From Muribaculaceae bacterium (GTDB lineage Bacteria; Bacteroidota; Bacteroidia; Bacteroidales; Muribaculaceae): 53,842 nt of DNA. This document shows positions 6,833 to 14,681 of the stretch, one piece after another (position 1 is the stretch's first letter; the number at the start of each line of letters is the position of its first letter). The translations under genes were made by a program, and so were the position numbers. The stretch lies in the NCBI GenBank assembly GCA_029051525.1, contig JAIDKG010000005.1:1-53842 (forward strand). The letters run 5' to 3'. The notes beneath the pieces are model-generated. The model had not been told where the DNA came from. It was given only the letters and a program-made list of their open reading frames with translations, and searched no databases.

Positions 6833-8944
6833 ATGGCAAAGAAAACCAAACCGAAAGTAGACGAACGACTACAACAATGGGAAGAGTTTGCAGCCTCCCA
6901 TTCAGCTCAGTATGCACTGATTGATTCCGATGGAAATCGTCTCGGCGACAGCACCTATGATCTCATACGCGAACCTGCCAATGGATTCGCCATCTTCAAG
7001 AAAGATGGACGTTACGGCGTCCTTAATCGTGACGGTTCGGTGGCTGTAGATGCCATATATGAATCTGTCGGCAACTTCGACAATGGCCTGGCAGCTGTCA
7101 AAGTCGACGGGCGCTGGGGATTTATCAACGAAAAAGGGGAAGAGGTCATCAAGCCCCGATTCGAGAATTCAACAGCACCCTATTTCCGCGAGAATCTCGC
7201 ATATGTGATTATCAACGGCAAATACGGTTTCATCGACCCGGAAGGGAATGAAGTAATCGCCCCGGTGTTTGAAAAAGCTGATGCTTTTGAAGGGGATCTC
7301 GCAGCTGTAAAGGTCGACGGAAAAATCGGATTCATCGACAAGACAGGCAATATGGTGATTCCGCCCGCTTACGACAGTGTGCCGACAGGTTGGAATGTCC
7401 GTGTGTGGAGAGATGGATTTGCCATAGTGAAAGTGGCTAATAAGACCGGACTCATCGACCGCAAGGGCAACACGGTGCTTCCCACCGTATATGATGGTGT
7501 GGAATTCTTCGCAACCCACCCCATTCTTACTGACGGAGAGGAAAACTACTATGAAATCTCTGTCAAGCCCCAAGGCACCGGTATCATCTGCTCGAAAGGG
7601 ATTGTCGTGGAGCCGGTATATGAAAAAATATCTGATTACAGCGAAGGTCTTACTGCTGCAAAGAGGGATGGCAAATGGGGCTATCTCGACACCGAGGGCA
7701 ACATCGCCCTTCCTTTTGAATATGACAATGCCTCATCATTCAAAGGTAGTTATGCACATGTGACTAAGGATTCGCGCACATTTGTCATCGACCGCGCCGG
7801 AAATGAGATCTGCGACAAGGTTGAGAAGCTTAAATTCGGTTGCGATGAACCTTTGGAGGGCGTCTTCGCCGGAATAAAGGATGGGAAATATGGTCTGCTT
7901 GATGACAAGGGGCAGTTTATCCTGCCGTGTGACTTCGATGGCATCAGACGCTGGGGTGTCACACATATGGTTCAAGTCTCCAAGGATAACAAATATGGCA
8001 TCTATGATCTTTCCGGAAAGGAGATAATCAAGGTTGATTTCGAAGTCATCTATGAGCCAAGAGCAGAGGAGACTCCGGTGATAATAATTGCCGACTCATT
8101 TGAAAACCAAGGTGTTGTCACGCCTGAAGGAAAATTCATACTCAACCCCGACGATTTCTCATCATGCGATGTGGAAGAAAAAGCGGGTGTAATTGTGGCA
8201 ACCGATAAAAACGGCAATACAGGGCTATACCGTTATGACGGAAGTCTGATCAAAGCCTGTGTGGCCGACCGTATCCAAGGCTACTCCGACAATGGCCTTG
8301 CAATCGCCATTAAGGATCGCCGCTACGGTATGATCGACCGGGAAGGCAACTGGGTGATACCGGCAGAATATGACGAAATCATCAAGATGTCGGAAGGGCT
8401 TGCCGGTGCCAAAAAAGATGGTAAATGGGGATTCATCAACGATAAGAACGAATGGGTGATTCCTGCCACATATGACTCGGCCTATCGCGAATTCAAGGAC
8501 GGATATACAATAGTAGCCAAAGAGGGGAAAGACATTCTCATCAACTCCAAAGGGAAGGAACTCTCCAAACCTGCTGCGACAATCGAGATCGACGAACCAT
8601 CGGAAGGTATGATTTACTTCAAAGTGGGCCGAAAATATGGCTATCTCAATACTGAGGGTGAAGTTGCCATCAAACCTGCTTTTGAATCGGCAGAGAAATT
8701 CAAATATGGCAGTGCTTTGGTGAGCCTCAAAGTCGAGAAGCAGCCTATGTGGACATTCGTCACCAAAGATGGCCAGACTCATGAGACTTTCGAGAATAGT
8801 ATCTATCACTTTGACTCTCTCATGCCTGTAGAGAAGGAGGGGAAGAAAGCCATCTTCCGACCCGATGGAACTCTGGCTGTGCCATTTGTGCTGAAACAGG
8901 TGTCGCGGATCGTAGATGGAATCTCGGCAATCCAGTTTATTTGA
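6833..8944 (+). CDS. WG-repeat protein, cytoplasmic
   Basis: A 703-residue protein built almost wholly from WG-type repeats (about 40-50 residues each). At least twelve units are visible, such as GRWGFINEKGEEVIKPRF, GKYGFIDPEGNEVIAPVF, GKWGYLDTEGNIALPFEY and GKWGFINDKNEWVIPATY. The N-terminus (MAKKTKPKVDERLQQWEEF) is charged, with no signal peptide or membrane helix, so a cytoplasmic location is likely, unlike many exported WG proteins. The repeats form small beta units thought to bind ligands or proteins, but no enzymatic role is known. The stop codon lies inside an 18-bp tandem duplication. The nearest clear promoter was not found; transcription may continue from upstream. Confidence 0.85.
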   Translation: MAKKTKPKVDERLQQWEEFAASHSAQYALIDSDGNRLGDSTYDLIREPANGFAIFKKDGRYGVLNRDGSVAVDAIYESVGNFDNGLAAVKVDGRWGFINEKGEEVIKPRFENSTAPYFRENLAYVIINGKYGFIDPEGNEVIAPVFEKADAFEGDLAAVKVDGKIGFIDKTGNMVIPPAYDSVPTGWNVRVWRDGFAIVKVANKTGLIDRKGNTVLPTVYDGVEFFATHPILTDGEENYYEISVKPQGTGIICSKGIVVEPVYEKISDYSEGLTAAKRDGKWGYLDTEGNIALPFEYDNASSFKGSYAHVTKDSRTFVIDRAGNEICDKVEKLKFGCDEPLEGVFAGIKDGKYGLLDDKGQFILPCDFDGIRRWGVTHMVQVSKDNKYGIYDLSGKEIIKVDFEVIYEPRAEETPVIIIADSFENQGVVTPEGKFILNPDDFSSCDVEEKAGVIVATDKNGNTGLYRYDGSLIKACVADRIQGYSDNGLAIAIKDRRYGMIDREGNWVIPAEYDEIIKMSEGLAGAKKDGKWGFINDKNEWVIPATYDSAYREFKDGYTIVAKEGKDILINSKGKELSKPAATIEIDEPSEGMIYFKVGRKYGYLNTEGEVAIKPAFESAEKFKYGSALVSLKVEKQPMWTFVTKDGQTHETFENSIYHFDSLMPVEKEGKKAIFRPDGTLAVPFVLKQVSRIVDGISAIQFI

Positions 8945-8966
8945 TATATCCAGTTTATTTGATATA
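8931..8966 (+). repeat. 18-bp perfect tandem duplication across a stop codon
   Basis: The unit TCCAGTTTATTTGATATA occurs twice without a gap (8931-8948 and 8949-8966). The TGA of the WG-repeat gene lies in the first unit. Because the unit is 18 bp, loss or gain of a copy would not change the protein end. Confidence 0.9.
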
Positions 8967-9030
8967 TAAAGTGCAGTCGCTCCGCGACTGGCATCCGCGC
9001 CCCTCCGGTCGCGGAGCGACGGCACTTTAT
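8966..9030. terminator. Large inverted repeat between convergent genes
   Basis: ATAAAGTGC at 8966-8974 pairs with GCACTTTAT at 9022-9030, and GTCGCTCCGCGAC at 8976-8988 pairs with GTCGCGGAGCGAC at 9008-9020; one A/G mismatch separates the two helices. The 22-pair stem with a 19-nt loop sits between the convergent WG-repeat gene and the minus-strand gene, so a bidirectional terminator is likely. Its length is unusual. Confidence 0.7.
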
Positions 9031-9048
9031 AAGAGTAACTCGCTACTG

Positions 9049-9531
9049 CTATCCCTCCTCGATAATCGCCTCAATAGCACTTTTTATATCGCTTATAAAC
9101 AAGATTTTCTCGGCCGGATAGAAAGCTACATTCTTATACACCCTTGAATACATCTCATAATCCTTTTCATAATTGGCACTGAAAAAGGCATAGGTATCAC
9201 GGATGGTTTCAAGTGTGACCCAATTCAAATCATTGATCGTCACTGTGGGATTAATAAGAATCTTCTTCCGGTTGTGGTAGGGGAGAAGATGAGTGGCCGA
9301 GTTTTCCAACCCAATCACCCACTTAGGATTATGCCGCGCTATCTCTCTCTTTATAAACTCTTTGGGATTTTCCGGATAAATGTCGCTGTTGGAATACACC
9401 ACACCTATATCAGCACACTCACCCTCATTATCCATCTGGGCAAACATAAATCCCATCTGCGCGTCGGGTGTAGGATTATCATTATCCCAATAATCCAAAA
9501 ATATCAATACGTCAGTTTCCTTCTTTGCCAT
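9049..9531 (-). CDS. Hypothetical protein, second gene of a two-gene unit
   Basis: A 160-residue protein that I do not recognise firmly. It starts MAKKETDVLIFLDYWDND and has no signal peptide or membrane helix. The middle (WVIGLENSATHLLPYH, then KILINPTVTINDL) resembles the nucleophile-elbow and LINP region of the small YqiA-type esterases, but the GxSxGG motif is replaced by GLENSA, so if related it is catalytically dead or divergent. The start is 14 nt after the upstream gene's stop, so the two are almost certainly co-transcribed. The segment just beyond its stop resembles a degenerate copy of the dispersed repeat (AGCGAGTTACTCTTA). Confidence 0.6.
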   Translation of the reverse strand: MAKKETDVLIFLDYWDNDNPTPDAQMGFMFAQMDNEGECADIGVVYSNSDIYPENPKEFIKREIARHNPKWVIGLENSATHLLPYHNRKKILINPTVTINDLNWVTLETIRDTYAFFSANYEKDYEMYSRVYKNVAFYPAEKILFISDIKSAIEAIIEEG

Positions 9532-9545
9532 TGCATTTCAGAACC

Positions 9546-10007
9546 TTATGCCCCGATAACCATCATTTGGAGCGATTCCCCTTTGAGGTATTCCGGATAT
9601 TCCGAAGCACGAGTTGCAATGTGCATTTCACCGAAATTGATGCTCTCTCCCGAAGGTAGAATCGGATATTCATTTTCCCTCTTCAGTGCATAGCGCACAA
9701 AACATTCCCAGTCCTCTCGGTCGGCATTGCGTGGTATTTTATCCACATTGTCAATTATCAGTCCATCATATCCGAACTGATTCAGATGCAGCGCAAACAG
9801 ATTGTAATCCCCCTTCGAGGTCTGTGAGAGATCTATATACTTCGACCTCACACCCATATCCTTCCCGAGATTTTTTACATCAATACCAGGATTGATGACG
9901 AGCGCCGACATGAAGCGCCGCTCAAACACATTTCGCAGAAGACACAGATCCTCCACCTCCTTATCCATCATCCCATTATCGAAATCTCCTAAATCCAATA
10001 CACTCAT
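9546..10007 (-). CDS. Hypothetical protein, possible degenerate P-loop-like fold
   Basis: A 153-residue cytosolic protein without a recognised family. The section ALVINPGIDVKNLGKDMG followed about 45 residues later by GLIIDNVDKIP imitates the spacing of Walker A and Walker B in AAA-type ATPases, but the Walker A glycines and the GKT/S triplet are absent. It could therefore be a degenerate nucleotide-binding fold, or the likeness may be chance. A well-formed promoter lies 36 nt upstream, and the next gene follows after 14 nt, giving a compact two-gene operon of unknown purpose. Confidence 0.6.
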   Translation of the reverse strand: MSVLDLGDFDNGMMDKEVEDLCLLRNVFERRFMSALVINPGIDVKNLGKDMGVRSKYIDLSQTSKGDYNLFALHLNQFGYDGLIIDNVDKIPRNADREDWECFVRYALKRENEYPILPSGESINFGEMHIATRASEYPEYLKGESLQMMVIGA

Positions 10008-10042
10008 AATATATTCAGTTAAAACTCCATTTTACTCCGCCA

Positions 10043-10074
10043 CAAAATTAGCCAAAAATTCCGACCACACCAAA
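10043..10074 (-). promoter_or_regulatory. Promoter of the two-gene hypothetical operon
   Basis: On the minus strand TTTG (10074-10071), a 20-bp spacer and TAATTTTG (10050-10043) match the Bacteroidetes consensus exactly. The -7 element is 36 nt from the ATG at 10007. Confidence 0.75.
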
Positions 10075-10075
10075 C

Positions 10076-10088
10076 AAACGCGCTCTTA
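10076..10088 (-). repeat. Dispersed repeat, short form, overlapping a stop codon
   Basis: On the minus strand TAAGAGCGCGTTT; the TAA is the stop codon of the glycosyltransferase gene. It abuts the promoter of the next gene. Confidence 0.6.
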
Positions 10089-11105
10089 GGAGCGGTAGCG
10101 GCTCCGAAGCAGGCGGTCGAGGAGGGGGGGCGGGAGGATAATGGCCAAAAGGGCGGCCGCGCGGTTAAGCATCCGCACCCGCGGATTGCGGAGACTGGCC
10201 GATGAGTGGGTGGCGATGACTCCGCGACAGTGACTGATGTAGCGCTCGCGGTCGCCGGCCGGGAGGGCGGACGTGTTATTGAGCAACAGACCCAGCATAT
10301 TGAAGGCCGCCGAAAGGCGGCGGTCGCAGGCGGCTCTGATAAGGCCCTCGTCACTCAGGCCGCGCATATGGGCCTCAATACCTTCGGTGATATCCAATAC
10401 GTCAAGACGCCGGGGATTAAATGTATGGATTATGCTTCCGCTGCGCTGGCGATAGAGATACACCACCTTGCTGCTGCACACATAATTGGCGGCACGTATC
10501 GCCACACGATGAAACACATACAGATCCTCATACAGTCGGCCCGACGGAAACCGGATCCCGTCGAAGAGATTCCGACGGAAGAGTTTGCCGGAAAGCGACG
10601 AGGATACCAGAGTCTGATAAAGACTGCTCTCCACAGCGCCACGACCATCAAAAGTGCTCACACGCGGCGTAGCACGACTCTCAGCCACCCCCCTCATCAC
10701 CATCTCATCATCACCATCGGGGTAACAGAGTATCCGTCCCTCGGCCACATCTGCCCCCCGCTCCTCTATCAGTGAGAGGAGATAGGTGAGCGCATCGGGA
10801 GGGAGCAGATCGTCGGAATCCAGAAATAGAAGATACTCCCCACGGGCCACTTCCAACAGTCGGTTGCGAGCCTCTGCCACCCCCCGGCCCGGGCTGCTGA
10901 ATATCCTCACTTCACCCCCCTCCGGTCGCACTCCGGCATGACTCTCCAGCAGACGCGGAGTGGCATCCGTGCTGCCGTCGTCGAGCAGGAGGAGTTCCCA
11001 GTCGGTGAAGCTCTGCGCATAGAGCGAAGCGAGTGTGGCCGGCAACCATTGAGCCGAGTTGCAACAGGGTGTGAGGATGGATATTTTGGGCCGACGAGTA
11101 TTCAT
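10086..11105 (-). CDS. Family 2 glycosyltransferase
   Basis: A 339-residue GT-A fold transferase that moves a sugar from a nucleotide donor to a glycan or lipid acceptor at the cytosolic face of the membrane. The N-terminus KISILTPCCNSAQWLPATLA, then LLLDDGSTDATP, and the metal-binding YLLFLDSDDLLPPDAL (DxD region) are classic GT2 motifs. RLYEDLYVFHRV follows as the acceptor-side ED motif. The C-terminal 80 residues include amphipathic segments (AALLAIILPPPLLDRLL). Its ATG directly follows the TAA of the RNA methyltransferase gene with no gap, so the two are translationally coupled. No other polysaccharide genes are next to it, so the product is unclear. Confidence 0.88.
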   Translation of the reverse strand: MNTRRPKISILTPCCNSAQWLPATLASLYAQSFTDWELLLLDDGSTDATPRLLESHAGVRPEGGEVRIFSSPGRGVAEARNRLLEVARGEYLLFLDSDDLLPPDALTYLLSLIEERGADVAEGRILCYPDGDDEMVMRGVAESRATPRVSTFDGRGAVESSLYQTLVSSSLSGKLFRRNLFDGIRFPSGRLYEDLYVFHRVAIRAANYVCSSKVVYLYRQRSGSIIHTFNPRRLDVLDITEGIEAHMRGLSDEGLIRAACDRRLSAAFNMLGLLLNNTSALPAGDRERYISHCRGVIATHSSASLRNPRVRMLNRAAALLAIILPPPLLDRLLRSRYRS

Positions 11106-11663
11106 TTATAATATGTATTTATGCAACTGACGATAGAACTCCCAGAGTGCTATTCCGGCCGATACACTCACATTGAGTGAATGTTTGGTGCCATGCATCG
11201 GTATCTCCACGGCGGCATGGGCCATGTCGACAATACGCTGATCCACCCCGCTCACCTCATTGCCCACCACCAGCACCATCCCCGCCGGCGCCTCCGCAGG
11301 GTCGGGGAGGCGCAGCTCCTGGAGCGGCACCGAACCGTGGGTCTGTTCCAGCACATAGATAAGCATCCCCTGTCGGCGCAGCTCCGCCACCGCCTCCACG
11401 GCATCGGCCACATAGCTCCACTCCACACTATGCTCGGCACCCAACGCCGTCTTCGATATTTCGGCCGAAGGGGGTGTGGCGGTGATGCCGGTCATCACCA
11501 TTCCGCGCAGCAGGAAGGCATCGGCAGTGCGGAGCATCGACCCTACATTCTGGGCCGAACGCACATTGTCGGCCACCAGAATCAACGGCAGTTTGCGCAA
11601 CGCATGATACTCCTCCGAGGTGCAATGCGTGAGTTCGATTATATTCTTTTTCGTGCGGTCCAT
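11106..11663 (-). CDS. SpoU/TrmH-family RNA 2'-O-methyltransferase
   Basis: A 185-residue SPOUT methyltransferase that transfers a methyl group from S-adenosylmethionine to a ribose 2'-OH in tRNA or rRNA. All three motifs are visible: ADNVRSAQNVGSMLRTADAF near the N-terminus, MVLVVGNEVSGVD, and IPMHGTKHSLNVSVSAGIA at the end, which form the knotted SAM site. The start at 11663 (MDRTKKN) is chosen; an ATG two codons upstream is equally possible, and the longer frame to 11813 overlaps nadA. There is no extra N-terminal RNA-binding domain. It sits between nadA (67 nt upstream) and the glycosyltransferase. The exact RNA target cannot be told from the sequence. Confidence 0.88.
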   Translation of the reverse strand: MDRTKKNIIELTHCTSEEYHALRKLPLILVADNVRSAQNVGSMLRTADAFLLRGMVMTGITATPPSAEISKTALGAEHSVEWSYVADAVEAVAELRRQGMLIYVLEQTHGSVPLQELRLPDPAEAPAGMVLVVGNEVSGVDQRIVDMAHAAVEIPMHGTKHSLNVSVSAGIALWEFYRQLHKYIL

Positions 11664-11730
11664 TACCATATGAAATGTCGGCGCCCGTGGCCGCTGAGGG
11701 TGGCCACGGGCGCCGTGTAGAAGTGAGTAA

Positions 11731-12666
11731 TCAGGATAGTTCGAGCATACGGTTGATGGGTCGCAGCGCACGCTCGGCCAGCTCCGGAGCCACCTCGATG
11801 CGCGGCTCCTCATTTAGCAATGCTTTGTAGACTTTTTCAAGCGTATTGAGCTTCATGAAGTCGCACTCGTTGCACTGACACTCCGAATCCTCGGCCGGAG
11901 CCGGAAGGAAAATCTTGTCGGGGCATTCACGCTGCATCTCGAAGAGGATACCGCTTTCGGTCACCACAATATATTCACGGGCATCATCGGTGCGCGCAAA
12001 CTCAAGCAGAGCGGCTGTGGAGCCCACCTTGTCGGCAATCATCTGGAGCGGCTTGCGGCATTCCGGATGCACGAGCACCTTCGAGCCCGGATGCTCCTTC
12101 TTCATGCGCAGGATGGCCTCCATCGAGAATCTCTCATGCACATGGCATGCGCCATTCCACAGGAGCATATTCCGGCCGCACACACTATTTATATATTCAC
12201 CCAGATTGCGGTCGGGACCGAAGATGATTTTCTCATCGGCCGGAAGCGACTCGATGATGCGGCGGGCATTGCCCGAAGTGACCACGATATCGGTGTGAGC
12301 CTTCACGGCCGCCGATGTGTTGACATAGCTGACGACGGTGTGATCGGGATGGGCTGCGGTGAAAGCTGCAAACTCCTCCGGGTCGCAGCTGTCGGCCAGC
12401 GAACAGCCTGCCGCCATATCCGGCACGAGCACCAGTTTGTCGGGGCAGAGTATCTTGGCAGTCTCCCCCATGAAATGCACGCCACACATCACGATGATTC
12501 TGGCATCCGTTTCGGCCGCCTTACGGGCCAGCGCCAGAGAATCGCCTATGAAATCGGCTATCTCCTGAATTTCGGGACGGGTATAGTAATGCGCCATTAT
12601 CAGCGCATTCTTCTCCTTGCGGAGGCGGCTTATCTCCTCCTTGAGCCGGGCCTGGGAAGCGTCCAT
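11731..12666 (-). CDS. nadA: Quinolinate synthase NadA
   Basis: A 311-residue enzyme condensing iminoaspartate with dihydroxyacetone phosphate to quinolinate in NAD synthesis. It needs a 4Fe-4S cluster; likely ligands are C61 in MCGVHFMGE, C174 in NGACHVHE and C268 in CNECDFMKLN. MAHYYTRPEIQEIADFIGDS near residue 24 and HPECRKPLQM near 200 are further family motifs. The start at 12666 (MDASQARL) is preferred over an upstream ATG at 12729, which adds an AT-rich, unconserved stretch. nadB and nadC are not in the window. A TAACTTTG -7 element at 12891-12884 on the minus strand could serve it, inside the box cluster of the neighbouring gene-free region. Confidence 0.95.
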   Translation of the reverse strand: MDASQARLKEEISRLRKEKNALIMAHYYTRPEIQEIADFIGDSLALARKAAETDARIIVMCGVHFMGETAKILCPDKLVLVPDMAAGCSLADSCDPEEFAAFTAAHPDHTVVSYVNTSAAVKAHTDIVVTSGNARRIIESLPADEKIIFGPDRNLGEYINSVCGRNMLLWNGACHVHERFSMEAILRMKKEHPGSKVLVHPECRKPLQMIADKVGSTAALLEFARTDDAREYIVVTESGILFEMQRECPDKIFLPAPAEDSECQCNECDFMKLNTLEKVYKALLNEEPRIEVAPELAERALRPINRMLELS

Positions 12667-12736
12667 TTTATTACTTCTTTTTATTATATGAATTTTAAAT
12701 TTTAAAATTAAAAAACTCAACAACAACAATAAAGGC

Positions 12737-13120
12737 TGTCAATAAGTGTCGATAACTTTGGGGCTGAAAATTTGCATATGTCGTTGTTGTCAGCATGTTG
12801 CGTGGTTTTTGACATGTTATTGACAACCGGTGATGCTAATTATCAGCACGATACGGAGTTTATTGACAATGCTGTCGGGATGGCAAAGTTAGTCATTTTA
12901 TTCCATATATCAGCCAAAAGGTTGTAGAAAACCGGTCGATAACCCTGTAAGTTGTCGACAGGGGTGTCAATAGTGGTATGGTCCGGGCAGGGGGTGTAAA
13001 AAAAAGTGAAAATCCAAATTATCGCTGTTTTATTTATAAATCAGTTTTTTACATGGTTATCACCATGTTTTTGACAGCTTTTGCGGGGGTTGTCGACAGG
13101 TTATTGACAAGTTATTGACA
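12737..13120. other. Cluster of TTATTGACA-type boxes, origin-like region
   Basis: This gene-free region of about 500 bp between divergent nadA and pyrH holds five exact TTATTGACA boxes (12737-12745 reverse, 12817-12825, 12860-12868, 13101-13109, 13112-13120), one TTATCGACA (12747-12755 reverse), two TTGTCGACA (12952-12960, 13090-13098), one CTATTGACA (12965-12973 reverse) and two TTTTTGACA. The boxes differ from the DnaA consensus TTATNCACA mainly in having G for C at position six. An AT-rich stretch lies at about 12998-13057, and a CATGGT/ACCATG palindrome at 13052-13067. A replication origin is one reading; binding sites for another regulator are the other. Confidence 0.4.
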
Positions 13121-13186
13121 GGCTCCACCCGCCGCGCAGTGCTCCAAAAAATATGGTTGCCTCTTTTATGAGAAAGAAAAAAGGCT

Positions 13187-13194
13187 TATATTTG
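13187..13194 (+). promoter_or_regulatory. -7 element for pyrH
   Basis: TATATTTG matches TAnnTTTG and lies 20 bp before the pyrH ATG, implying a very short leader. No clear -33 box at the usual spacing. Confidence 0.5.
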
Positions 13195-13214
13195 TAAAAA
13201 ATATCAATATCGAG

Positions 13215-13922
13215 ATGAGATTCAAAAGAATATTACTTAAGCTCTCCGGCGAGTCGCTGATGGGGGAGCAGGGCTACGGCATCGACAGCGCCCGCCTTGC
13301 CTCATATGCCAAGCAGATTAAGGAGGCTGTGGAGAGTGGCGTGGAGGTGGCCATCGTGATAGGTGGCGGAAATATCTTCCGTGGCCTGAGCGGGGCCTCG
13401 AAGGGTTTCGACCGTGTGAAGGGTGACCAGATGGGTATGCTCGCCACGGTGATAAATTCGCTTGCACTCAGTTCGGCACTGGAGGCTATCGGCCAGCCGG
13501 CAGTGGTGCTCACGGCCATCGGCATGTTTCCGATTGGCGAACCCTATTCCAAATGGAAGGCCATCGATGCGGTGCGCGCCGGAAAGGTGGCAATCATCAG
13601 CGGCGGCACGGGCAATCCCTATTTTACGACCGACACCGGTTCGGCGCTCCGCGCCATCGAGACCGAGGCCGATGTGATGCTCAAGGGCACACGTGTGGAT
13701 GGTGTCTACACAGCCGATCCGGAGAAGGATCCCACTGCCACCCGATTCGACGAAATCAGCTATGATGAGGTGCTCGGCCGCAATCTCAAGGTGATGGATC
13801 TCACCGCCACCGCACTCTGCAAGGAGAATGGTATGCCGATCTATGTATTCAATATGGATGTGGAAGGCAACCTCGGCAAGATGCTCGCCGGTGAGAATAT
13901 AGGCACCTATATCCACCCCTGA
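13215..13922 (+). CDS. pyrH: UMP kinase PyrH
   Basis: A 235-residue amino acid kinase family enzyme that phosphorylates UMP to UDP with ATP, feeding all pyrimidine nucleotide synthesis. Motifs: LKLSGESLMGEQGYGID at 8-24, VIGGGNIFRG near 50, DQMGMLATVINSLALSSALE near 73-92, TGNPYFTTDT and a KGTRVDGVYTADPEKDP stretch that binds ATP. The length is normal. pyrH-frr is a conserved pair in bacteria, although tsf, which often precedes it, is not here; the region upstream is the box cluster instead. It probably acts as a hexamer regulated by UTP and GTP, as in the family. Confidence 0.96.
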   Translation: MRFKRILLKLSGESLMGEQGYGIDSARLASYAKQIKEAVESGVEVAIVIGGGNIFRGLSGASKGFDRVKGDQMGMLATVINSLALSSALEAIGQPAVVLTAIGMFPIGEPYSKWKAIDAVRAGKVAIISGGTGNPYFTTDTGSALRAIETEADVMLKGTRVDGVYTADPEKDPTATRFDEISYDEVLGRNLKVMDLTATALCKENGMPIYVFNMDVEGNLGKMLAGENIGTYIHP

Positions 13923-14042
13923 TACTTCGGTGGCGAGGGTAAACACGACAGCCCTCCGTCGCCATATAAAAGAGCGTGGTGATATAGCGCTGTTAATTAG
14001 CAATGCTAATCATAAATAGAAAGAACAAAAATACCCCATAAT

Positions 14043-14603
14043 ATGGAATTGAAAGAATATCTTCAGAACGCCGAAGACTCCATGCAGCTTGCAGTGGAAT
14101 ACCTCGACGACACCCTTTCGCACATCCGTGCCGGAAAGGCTTCAGCCCGTCTGCTCGACGGCATCCGAGTGAACTATTACGGTTCGATGGCTCCGATCTC
14201 GAATGTGGCCAATGTGAGTGTGCCCGATGCCCGCACCATCGCCATCACCCCCTGGGAGAAGGGGATGTTCAAGGAGATCGAAAAGGCTATCATCAACTCC
14301 GACCTCGGCATAATGCCGGAGAATAACGGTGAGGTGATCCGTCTGTCGATTCCGCCGCTCACAGAGGATCGCCGTAAGGCTCTCGTGAAGCAGTGCAAGA
14401 GCGAGGCCGAGAATGCAAAGGTATCTGTGCGCAATGCCCGCCGCGATACCATCGATGCCCTCAAGAAGGCCGTGAAGGCCGACGGCATGCCCGAGGATGT
14501 GCAGAAGGATGGCGAGGCTCAGGTGCAGAAGCTCCACGACCGCTACATCAAGAAAATCGATGATGCCTTCGCCGAGAAGGAGAAGGAGATTCTCACAGTA
14601 TAA
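14043..14603 (+). CDS. frr: Ribosome recycling factor
   Basis: A 186-residue factor that splits post-termination ribosomes together with EF-G. The N-terminal helix [20 protein letters not shown] and [18 protein letters not shown] match RRF, as do [18 protein letters not shown] and the C-terminal three-helix bundle ending [16 protein letters not shown]. It lies 120 nt after pyrH in the same direction and is probably co-transcribed. A very strong rho-independent terminator begins 20 nt after the stop. Confidence 0.97.
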   Translation: MELKEYLQNAEDSMQLAVEYLDDTLSHIRAGKASARLLDGIRVNYYGSMAPISNVANVSVPDARTIAITPWEKGMFKEIEKAIINSDLGIMPENNGEVIRLSIPPLTEDRRKALVKQCKSEAENAKVSVRNARRDTIDALKKAVKADGMPEDVQKDGEAQVQKLHDRYIKKIDDAFAEKEKEILTV

Positions 14604-14622
14604 TAATGCAATACTGATATGC

Positions 14623-14667
14623 AAAAAAAACACCCGCATCCGGCTGGCCGGATGCGGGTGTTTTTTT
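14623..14667. terminator. Strong rho-independent terminator after frr
   Basis: CACCCGCATCCGGC at 14631-14644 pairs with GCCGGATGCGGGTG at 14647-14660, flanked by A8 and T7. It is bidirectional and also ends the convergent antiporter gene. Confidence 0.95.
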
Positions 14668-14681
14668 AAATCTGATTGGTC

